From: Meghimatium bilineatum
Taxonomy: Eukaryota; Mollusca; Gastropoda; Stylommatophora; Philomycidae
Reading direction: 5' to 3'
NCBI GenBank assembly: GCA_034231615.1
Contig: CM067298.1
Location: forward strand, 1,059,834-1,123,833
Length of the DNA: 64,000 nucleotides
Part shown: one piece after another, positions 34,201 through 46,200 of the stretch
How positions within the stretch are numbered: the first letter of the stretch is position 1
Layout of the letters: the number at the start of each line of letters is the position of its first letter
Translations under genes and position numbers: made by a program
Notes under the pieces: model-generated
What the model was told of the DNA's origin: nothing
Seen by the model: only the letters and a program-made list of their open reading frames with translations
The model's database searches: none

Positions 34201-37200
34201 ACACCACACAAGTTTCATTTTCATATGCAGGCCTTGATGATCAATGAGCTCAGACAGTGTTTGGCAATCTCTGACTCTATATCAAGTAGCAGAGCAGTGG
34301 ACCGTGCTATTATACTAAGCTTTTAAAGATAAACTTCATGGACAAGCACAGTTTGTAAGGGTAGATGTCTTCATTTCTTCTTCTTCTAAACTTCATGGAC
34401 AAGCACAGGTCATGACTAATAAATATGCAACTATTGAAAAAAGGAGTGTTTTGTCATTGAGCTGGAACTGTGATCTGTAAAACTGATGGATTTTCTGTGT
34501 TGGGAAACAGAACAGGCATAGACATGTTCTTTGTTTGCTGAGTTGGGAAACAGAACAGGCATAGACATGTTCTGTGTTTGCTGAGGATAACCTTGACTCA
34601 TTTATTAGAATCTTCGAGTTTGTTTCATTACAAACAACAAAAAATAAATGTGTTGGGCCATTGAAGTAAATAAAACCTCTACACAACACATTTTCATTCT
34701 CTGGAATACATCCTTCTGAAAATCTAGTAGAACCATTGTCATGTTACACCTTCATTGTCATGTTACACCTTCATTGTCATGTTACACCTTCATTGTCATG
34801 TTACACTTTCATTGTCATGTTACACCTTCATTGTCATGTTACACCTTCATTGTCATGTTACACTTTCATTGTCATTTTACACCTTCATTGTCATGTTACA
34901 CTTTATTGTCATTTTACACCTTCATTGTCATGTTATACCTTCATTGTCATGTTACACTTTCATTGTCATGTTACACCTTCATTGTCATGTTACACCTTCA
35001 TTGTCATGTTACACCTTCATTGTCATGTTACTAAAGAGATGCAGCAGTTTGAATGCTGAAGAAGAAGTTTCATTCCAATAAGACTTGCTATTTGTTTTGT
35101 AATTACTTGCACATGTTTATCATCTCCTTGTGTTTTTTTTTAATTGTCCACATATTCACATTTTTCTATTGAGTTTAGAGGGGGGATATATTGTTTAATT
35201 GATTTTAAGAGTTTAGGCCCTTTGATGATGATTGGTTTTGAATATTGATCGTAACTTATAATTTGTGGTACAATCCCGGTTAGGTTATTCAATCCCTGGA
35301 GTTGCGATCTTTCACTCTTTCTTTTGCACAACAATACCAGTAGATGGCTCTACACTTTTTGCGGGATGCAGAGTGAAATTTTGGAATTAAGTGTTCTTTT
35401 ATTTCAATATTCATTTCCCTTGGCTAGAATTGGCTATTTGAAATTTCTAGACACAATTTTCTCGTAGGTAGCCATTACTTTCGGGAAGGAACAACCACTA
35501 GTCGAACATTGTTGAAAAATGCAAGCTGCATCTCCCAAGACAGAGAGGGATTCAGAGAGTTCATTGGGAAGACAATGTTCTGGAAAGAATACGTCACATG
35601 ACATGACAGAATTGGCTAAATATTAATTTTTATATAGTTGTGAGTTGATGTTTATTTTTATTAGTTAAAGCCCTGGAAAGAGGAATATTGTATGGGTGTG
35701 GCAAGGGTTAGAGTTACCAGCATTTATAAAAAGTGTGAGCATAGACCCAATTGTGCCTTTCACTTGGTGAATAGGCTTGCATCAATCTCCATGACCGTGC
35801 CATCTCCAGAGATGCAACATCATTGCGGTTGTGTTGTGCATGTAGGGGAACTCAATCCAATTCAGAAAGGACATAGGATGGCCCTGCGTGCATATCATCA
35901 CATCCAGGAGAACTCCTCGCAAATGTAACATGGGTTTTGCATCTTTATCGGTCATAGGTAATGTCAATAAACTATTGGCTGCCATTTTGTATATAAGATT
36001 GAGCCAGTAGTCTGTGACATTACACAATTTTGGATTTGTGCAGATTTGATAAAAAGTGTGAAGCTAGACTCATTTACTGGGATTGTACGAAATTTATAGA
36101 AGTTTGTTTTTTAATGTTTGATGATTAGTTCTGAATGTTGGTCATAATTTATTTGTAGATGATAGGTTCTGAATGTCTGATATTTATAATTTCTAGGCAA
36201 TGAAGCTTCACAAAAACAGTACCTTATCAACTTGATTGACTCCCCTGGTCATGTTGATTTTTCCAGTGAGGTGACCACTGCAGTGAGATTGTGCGATGGT
36301 GCTATTGTTGTGGTAGATGTAGTTGAGGGTGTTTGCCCACAGGTTTGTTCTGAAAAATTCTTGTATGACTTTGACATAATTCTCCTTGTTCAGCATTCAT
36401 TCTCAAACTCCTGCTGGATCTTTCTTGTAGCTGGACAATGATCCTATTAGATTTCCAACTAGATATAGTCCAGAGATTTGAAATGCGTTGTTGCTGTTTT
36501 ATTTGCACCTTTTATAGACAATTACATATATTGTTGGTCTAGTCTCTAGAATATGGGTGGTGTCAGCTAACGTTCAGAAAGTGGAATCAATAATAGTATG
36601 CATACAAATACAGAAATTTATCGGTGCAACAGATGACTTGACTTTGATCTTATTAATTACAACCATGAAAGGAAGGGTTGTTATTTCTTTGTGAGGATGC
36701 TAGCCTGGACACTGAATTGTTTGTGTGCCCATTCTTAGACCCCCACCTGATCTCTCTTATAGCAGGAAAATGATCCTACTAGATTTCCAGCAGGATGTAG
36801 TCCAGAGATCTCTCTTGTAGCAGGACAGTGATCCTACTAGATTTCCAGCAGGATGTAGTCTAGAGATCTCTCTTGTAGCAGGACAGTAATCCTACTAGAT
36901 TTCCAGCAGGATGTAGTCCAGTGATTGGAAATGTGCTTTGTCACTGTTTTATTTGCATCAGTAGCATGCCACATCTGACTACTGTGTTGGACAATGAATA
37001 TACAAAAAAACTATTAATGGATGTAACAATCCTACAAATAAAATATTGTGAATTTATTGGTTGGTTGGTTAGTTGCTGATCCACGGTCCATGGGCTCATG
37101 CCCTTTGACCCAATGCCATTAAAATGGCATTATATTGCTGGGAAGTTTGTGGATTTTCAACCCATCCCAGGCCAGAGCCAGTGAATAACTATCACACCAC

Positions 37201-40200
37201 CAGGAAGGTATGTTTCAACCTATGCACTGCTCCGAGCCACTGCAGCCAAAATAGGGTTCACTATGCTCATTCCCCGCCACCAACTGATTACTGGTTATGC
37301 GAAACTTCTTTATTGCTCCAGGCATGCAACCAAATGTTCAAGGCCTGGAGAAATATGGGCTGTTCTGATGACAGATTTAGTGCAGGTCATTTTTTGTCAT
37401 TTAGATTTTCATTTTTTCAGAAAACCTTTTCTTATCCATTTTCTAATTTTTAGTGATTTTTTAAGCAAGTTATGTTTAGTTAGCTATGAATTTTCTACTC
37501 CAATTGATGATTAGCACTGGATTTGGTAACTAGGAGGGCCTGATCTAGTGTGACTACATTTCTGGGTTGACCAGTAAAAGACACAATCTGTCTTCAGTAA
37601 TTTACTATCAGATGTTTGGAATACCTTAGGAACAATGGACGACAACTGTATCACACAGCAAATATTGTTTGGCAAACATTCAGAAGGGAAAAGAGTTAGA
37701 GGCAGACCACTCCTGAGTTATAACGATAGAGGCAGACCACTCCTGAGTTATAACAATAGAGGCAGACAACTCCTGAGTTATAACGATAGAGGCAGACCAC
37801 TCCTGAGTTATAATGATAGAAGCAGACAACTCCTGGGATATAACAATATATGCAAGTCATTAAAAAAAAGATTTTTCTAATGATTACAATAGCTAGGAAA
37901 ATGTGGCAGAAGATCAAAGTGGAGGTTAGCATTATACAAGTGTATAGAAACATTTGAAATACTTGTGAAGGACAGACTTGAGATAAAGCAAATGTCATTG
38001 CAGCTGTGCAGTGACTGATTCATTCTATAACAAACTTCACTTAAACATGTGAACCTGCTTAATAAACTGCCTAAAAGACAAAACGGATCATATATATATG
38101 AATAAAATAGCCATGCCAATCTAGACTTTAATTAGTAAATGTTACTTTCACACACAGCAGACACTTGTACTTCTGCTTAGTTAACTGATAATATGAATTA
38201 CTAGATGGACAGTCTAGAGAAATAAGTGATATATGAGTTACTAGATGGACAGTCTAGAGAAATAAGTGATATATGAGTTACTAGATGGACAGTCTAGAGA
38301 AATAAGTGATATATGAGTTACTAGATGGACAGTCTAGAGAAATAAGTGATATATGAGTTACTAGATGGACAGTCTAGAGAAATAAGTGATATATGAGTTA
38401 CTAGATGGACAGTCTAGAGAAATAAGTGATATATGAGTTACTAGATGGACAGTCTAGAGAAATAAGTTATATATGAGTTACTAGATGGACAGTCTAGAGA
38501 AATAAGTGATATATGAGTTACTAGATGGACAGTCTAGAGAAATAAGTGATATATGAGTTACTAGCTAACAGTCTAGAGAAATGTGATATATGAGTTACTA
38601 GCTGGACAGTCTAGAGAAATGTGATATATGAGTTACTAGCTGGAGTCTAGAGAAATGTGATATATGAGTTACTAGATGGACAGTCTAGAGAAAGGTGATA
38701 TATGAGTTACTAGATGGACAGTCTAGAGAAATGTGATATATGAGTTACTAGATGGACAGTCTAGAAAAATAAGTGATATATGAGTTACTAGATGGACAGT
38801 CTAGAGAAATAAGTGATATATGAGTTACTAGATGGACAGTCTAGAGAAATAAGTGATATATGAGTTACTAGATGGACAGTCTTGAGAAATAAGTGATATA
38901 TGAGTTACTAGATGGACAGTCTTGAGAAATAAGTGATATATGAGTTACTAGATGGACAGTCTTGAGAAATAAGTGATATATGAGTTACTAGATGGACAGT
39001 CTTGAGAAATAAGTGATATATGAGTTACTAGCTGGACAGTCTAGAGAAATAAGTGATATATGAGTTACTAGCTGGACAGTCTAGAGAAATAAGTGATATA
39101 TGAGTTACTAGATGGACAGTCTAGAGAAATAAGTGATATATGAGTTACTAGATGGACAGTCTAGAGAAATAAGTGATATATGAGTTACTAGATGGACAGT
39201 CTAGAGAAATAAGTGATATATGAGTTACTAGATGGACAGTCTAGAGAAATAAGTGATATATGAGTTACTAGCTGGACAGTCTAGAGAAATAAGTGATATA
39301 TGAGTTACTAGCTGGACAGTCTAGAGAAATAAGTGATATATGAGTTACTAGATGGACAGTCTAGAGAAATAAGTGATATATGAGTTACTAGCTGGACAGT
39401 CTATAGAAATAAGTGATATATGAGTTACTAGATGGACAGTCTTGAGAAAGAAGTGATATATGAGTTACTAGATGGACAGTCTAGAGAAATGTGATATATG
39501 AGTTACTAGCTGGACAGTCTAGAGAAATAAGTGATAAATGAATTACTAGATGGACAGTCTAGAGAAATAAATAACTCATATATGAGTTACTAGCTGGACA
39601 GTCTAGAGAAATAAGTGATATATGAGTTACTAGCTGGACAGTCTAGAGAAATAAATAACTCATATATGAGTTACTAGCTGGACAGTCTAGAGAAATAAGT
39701 GATATATGAGTTACTAGCTGGACAGTCTAGAGAAATAAATAACTCATATATGAGTTACTAGCTGGACAGTCTAGAGAAATAAGTGATATATGAGTTACTA
39801 GCTGGACAGTCTAGAGAAATAAGTGATATATGAGTTACTAGCTGGACAGTCTAGAGAAATAAGTGATATATGAGTTACAAAGCTGGACAGTCTAGAGAAA
39901 TAAGTGATATATGAGTTACTAGCTGGACAGTCTAGAGAAATAACTTATATATGAGTTACTAGATGGACAGTCTAGAGAAATAAGTGATATATGAATCACT
40001 ATCTGAGAGAAACATGGACAATAAATAAAACTACCGCCAAGAAAATAGAGGCTTTTAAAATGAAGTGCTATAGAAGAGTCATGAGAATACCATGGACAGC
40101 AAGAAAGACCAACTAAGACATGCTAAACAAAATCAACATCCAAGAAGAATGGCTTTAAAACACCATATTTAGAAGGAAGTTTGGTTTTTCAGCCATGTGA

Positions 40201-43200
40201 AACGACATGGTGGCATGCAAAGAGTGTTAATGGAGGGGACGTTAAAAGGTAGAAGAGGTAAAGGTAGACCGAAATGTCGCTGGACAAAGAGATATTCAGA
40301 AATGCATGCACATGTTGCCAGATGAGGTGGGACAACTTGCCGGTGACTGCAGGAGATTCATAAGGAAGACTACATAGATGTCACATGAGAACAACATCTG
40401 AGAGAAATTACTGACATATGAGTTTCAAACTGGACAGTCCAGAGAAATATTGGATACAAATTATACTAGCTGGACAGTCCAGAGAAAATAATTGATACAA
40501 ATTACTGACTGGTCAGTACAGAAATAATTGATAAAAATTACTAGCTGGGCAGTCTACAGAAAATAATTGATACAAATTACTAGCTGGACAAAAAAAAATA
40601 ATTGGTAAAAATTACTAACTGGGCAGCATAGCCATAACCAATAAGTAGGAAAGAAGAATGCCTCCAAATCAAGATACCCTGAACATGAATTAGTACTACA
40701 ATATAATATTGTTATGGTTGGCAGACTCAAGCTGTACTGAGACAAGCCTGGCTGGAAGGAATACGGCCTATCCTGGTACTTAACAAACTAGATCGTCTTA
40801 TTTCACATCTCAAGATGACACCAGTGGAAGCTTATTATCGTCTCATTCAAATTCTGGAGCAGGTAACTCTTATTTATCTTGGACAAAATCCTTTCCTTTA
40901 TTTACTTCAATGAAAACAGTATCTCCACCGAAGACAGATGTGTCAGGTCACTGGCACAGATAAAATGACACAGCACATTTCATTTCTCTGGTCTGCTTCC
41001 TGCTGGACATCTAGTAGAACCATTGTCCTGCTATAAGAGAGATCCAGCAGGAGTTTAAGAATGAATGCTGAAGAAGGTATCACTCCCACATTATTTGAGA
41101 ATACCTCAGCACTATGTGCTGGAACATTTATCAGTACTTTGTGCTGGAACATTTATCAGTACTTTGTGCTGGAACATTTATCAGCTCTTTCTTGATTTGA
41201 GAAATAAGAACCATCAGCTCTAACTGCTGGCTTAGGAAGCAGTTTTTAAATCTTACTTAAGACTGCAAACTTCATAGATACTTACCTGCACAGACATAGG
41301 GATTCACACAGGAAAGGTTATATTCACATTTTGATGCAATAATATTGTATGCTAGGTAGTGTACAAGGTACTCTATGTTGTTCTCCCCTCCCTCATACAC
41401 AACAGCACATGATAATGATAATGGTCAGCACACACACACACACCTTAATTGTCAGACACAGTGAATGTATATCAAGTATTTTGAGGAGCTCCATGTGTTT
41501 TCCCCCTACAGCCAAATATCTTGCCAGTGTGCTGCTGGTGCCGGGAACAAAGATGCTGCTGGTGCCGGGAACAAAGATGTTGCTAGTGCTGGGAACAATG
41601 ATGTTGCTGGTGCTGGGAACAATGATGTTGCTAGTGCTGGGAACAAAGATGTTGCTAGTGCTTGGAACAAAGATGTTGCTAGTGCTGGGAACAAAGATGT
41701 TACTAGTGCTGGGAACAAAGATGCAATCGGTGCTGGGAACAAAGATTTTGCCTGTGTATTGCCTGGTGCTGGGAACAGATGTTTCTGGTATGTTGTCAGT
41801 GCTGAGAACAAAGATGTTGCCAGTGTGGTGTTGGTGCTGGGAACAAAGATCTGCGAGTGTGTTGTTGGTGCTGGGAACAAAGATGTTGCTAGTGTGTTGC
41901 CTGTGCTGGGAACAAAGAATAGTGAGTTACCTACCAGGCATATTGTGAGCGGTGAATAAGGAATTTTTGGGTCATTGACTGTTGTATCCCATGTAGGGTC
42001 AAAGTGACCCAGATATCCAAGTTAAGCTTTAAACTCTGTCACAACTTTGTTCTGTGGATTGTTTAAACTATGTCACAACTTTGTTCTGTGGATTTTTTAA
42101 ACTATGTCACAACTTTGTTCTGTGGATTTTTTAAACTATGTCACAACTTTGTTCTGTGCATTATATCCCGCTCATCTGCTGGATTTTGAAAATGAATACA
42201 GAAGAGAAGAAAGATCTCTGTAAATCTCAATTGGAAGATTTTTGACCCTATATTTTGGTAACATTGAAAAATTCTTGCATTTCCTGGACAAATTATTGGT
42301 ATAGGATCTCAGCAATTTATGGAAAAAAACCATAGGAAAGATTATGGCCAAAAGATAAAGCCACAAACATGTAAATGTTATGTGTGATTTGATCACATAG
42401 AAAGTTTATGTTCTGTGTGACTTGATCACATAGAAGGTTTATGTTCTGTGTGACTTGATCACATAGAAAGTTTATGTTCTGTGTGACTTGATCACATAGA
42501 AAGTTTATGTTCTGTGTGACTTGATCATATAGAAGGTTTATGTTCTGTGTGACTTGATCACATAGAAAGTTTATGTTCTGTGTGACTTGATCACATAGAA
42601 AGTTTATGTTCTGTGTGACTTGATCACATAGAAAGTTTATGTTCTGTGTGACTTGATCACATAGAAAGTTTATGTTCTGTGTGACTTGATCACATAGAAA
42701 GTTTATGTTCTGTGTGACTTGATCACATAGAAAGTTTATGTTCTGTGTGACTTGATCACATAGAAGGCTCAGTCATGAGCATGAGTTACATACTGATACA
42801 TTCATTCAGAAAAGCCTTTCGACAGAGTTGACAGACAACAACTAAGGAAAACACTATCAATTTACGGAGTACCAGCAAATTTAATTTAATCAATATATAT
42901 GCAAGAGCATTTATACTAATAGCCAATGTGAAGTAAGAACACTTAATGAGTTCACTTAATGAAGATCAATATTGAAAAGACCGAAATAATGGCAATAGCA
43001 AAGAAAGAAAGAAATATCACTATCTCCATCGATGATAAACACTGTAAACAGGTAAATAAGTTCATTTACTTCGGAAGAATTATTTTAGTGAAAGGAAAAA
43101 CAGTAAAGAGATACAAAAATACCGGTAGATGCAACAAAACATACCAGATCCTAGGATAGATGACACGTATTTTCAAATACAAAAATGTTAACATAGACAC

Positions 43201-46200
43201 TAAAGTTGCATTATACAAGACTATTATTATTCCATCACTATGCTACCAGTGCCAAACCTGGACAATGACAGCACAAAAGACAAAAGAAAAATAGTGACAG
43301 CAGAAATGACATGTCTACGAAGAAAACTCGGAGTGTCATTAAGAGATAGAATTAGAAAAGATAACATCAGACAGATAACCAAAAACAATACCAGTATTGG
43401 AACACATCAAAAGACAACAGATCAAGTGGTTTTCACATGCTTCCAGATTACCAACAGACAGCATGCAATAGTCGGCCATGACACATAGACACAGAGACAG
43501 ACCATGTAAAAGATGGATCAAAGAAATCAAAGAAGCCACAGGAACAAACTTACAAACAGCACACAATAAGGACATCTCCAGAGAACTCTTGTACCCCTGA
43601 TGCTGTGAAGCAAACAAGGACCACAGCGTAAAGATAGACATTCTACTGAGTTGATAAAAAAAATTGGAATCATTTCTGGAACATTTATCAATACTTTGTG
43701 AACTAACTATAAGTGACTGCTAACTATAATTTTGAACTAACAATAATTGACTGTGAGCTAACTATAAGTGACTGTAAGCTAACTATAAGTGACTGTGAGC
43801 TAACTATAAGTGACTGTAAGCTAACTATAAGTGACTGTGAACTAACTATAAGTGACTGTGAGCTGACTATAAGTGACTGTTAACTAACTATAAGTGACTG
43901 AACTAACTATAAGTGACTGTGAACTAACTATAAGTGACTGTGAACTAACTATAAGTGACTGAACTAACTATAAGTGACTGTGAACTAACTATAAGTGACA
44001 GGTGAACTAACTATAAGTGACAGGTGAACTAACTATAAGTGACTGTGAACTAACTATAAGTGACTGAACTAACTATAAGTGACTGTGAACTAACTATAAG
44101 TGACTGTGAACTAACTATAAGTGACTGTGAACTAACTATAAGTGACTGTGAACTAACTATAAGTGACTGTGAGCTAACTATAAGTGACTGAACTAATTAT
44201 GGTATACACATCCGTCGTTGGCAGTGTTTCAATGTTTCATAGTTGTTTTTTCAAATGTATACTTGATTTCCATGACCTGGTCTGATTGTGATCTGACTTG
44301 ATTCAATTTCAGGTCAACTTAATAACTAATCAACTGTTTACTTCTGAAGCAATGGAGAAGACGTCTTTGGTAAGATAGCTGTTGTTTATAAGGAACATCT
44401 TCTGTAAGATAGCTGTTGTTTATATGAATATCTTCTGTAAGATAGCTGTTGTTTATATGAATATCTTCTGTAAGATAGCTGTTGTTTATAAGGAACATCT
44501 TCTGTAAGATAGCTGTTGTTTATATGAATATCTTCTGTAAGATAGCTGTTGTTTATATGAATATCTTCTGTAAGATAGCTGTTGTTTATATGAATATCTT
44601 CTGTAAGATAGCTGTTGTTTATATGAATATCTTCTGTAAGATAGCTGTTGTTTATAAGGAACATCTTCTGTAAGATAGCTGTTGTTTATATGAACATCTT
44701 CTGTAAGATAGCTGTTGTTTATATGAATAGCTTCTGTAAGATAGCTGTTGTTTATATGAACATCTTCTGTAAGATAGCTGTTGTTTATATGAATAGCTTC
44801 TGTAAGATAGCTGTTGTTTATATGAATATCTTCTGTAAGATAGCTGTTGTTTATAAGGAACATCTTCTGTAAGATAGCTGTTGTTTATATGAACATCTTC
44901 TGTAAGATAGCTGTTGTTTATATGAATATCTTCTGTAAGATAGCTGTTGTTTATATGAATATCTTCTGTAAGATAGCTGTTGTTTATATGAATATCTTCT
45001 GTAAGATAGCTGTTGTTTATATGAATAGCTTCTGTAAGATAGCTGTTGTTTATATGAATATCTTCTGTAAGATAGCTGTTGTTTATATGAATATCTTCTG
45101 TAAGATAGCTGTTGTTTATATGAATATCTTCTGTAAGATAGCTGTTGTTTATATGAATATCTTCTGTAAGATAGCTGTTGTTTATATGAATAGCTTCTGT
45201 AAGATAGCTGTTGTTTATATGAACATCTTCTGTAAGATAGCTGTTGTTTATATGAATATCTTCTGTAAGATAGCTGTTGTTTATAAGGAACATCTTCTGT
45301 AAGATAGCTGTTGTTTATATGAACATCTTCTGTAAGATAGCTGTTGTTTATATGAATATCTTCTGTAAGATAGCTGTTGTTTATATGAATATCTTCTGTA
45401 AGATAGCTGTTGTTTATAAGGAACATCTTCTGTAAGATAGCTGTTGTTTATATGAATATCTTCTGTAAGATAGCTGTTGTTTATATGAATATCTTCTGTA
45501 AGATAGCTGTTGTTTATATGAATATCTTCTGTAAGATAGCTGTTGTTTATATGAATATCTTCTGTAAGATAGCTGTTGTTTATATGAATATCTTCTGTAA
45601 GATAGCTGTTGTTTATAAGGAACATCTTCTGTAAGATAGCTGTTGTTTATATGAATATCTTCTGTAAGATAGCTGTTGTTTATATGAATAGCTTCTGTAA
45701 GATAGCTGTTGTTTATAAGGAACATCTTCTGTAAGATAGCTGTTGTTTATATGAACATCTTCTGTAAGATAGCTGTTGTTTATATGAATATCTTCTGTAA
45801 GATAGCTGTTGTTTATATGAATAGCTTCTGTAAGATAGCTGTTGTTTATAAGGAACATCTTCTGTAAGATAGCTGTTGTTTATATGAATATCTTCTGTAA
45901 GATAGCTGTTGTTTATATGAATATCTTCTGTAAGATAGCTGTTGTTTATAAGGAACATCTTCTGTAAGATAGCTGTTGTTTATATGAATAGCTTCTGTAA
46001 GATAGCTGTTGTTTATAAGGAACATCTTCTGTAAGATAGCTGTTGTTTATATGAATAGCTTCTGTAAGATAGCTGTTGTTTATAAGGAACATCTTCTGTA
46101 AGATAGCTGTTGTTTATATGAATAGCTTCTGTAAGATAGCTGTTGTTTATAAGGAACATCTTCTGTAAGATAGCTGTTGTTTATATGAATAGCTTCTGTA

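Noticed and set aside
38183..39995. CRISPR-like regular direct repeats
   Set aside because: Units are contiguous with no unique spacers and no cas genes are present. The genome is eukaryotic, so this is an ordinary minisatellite.
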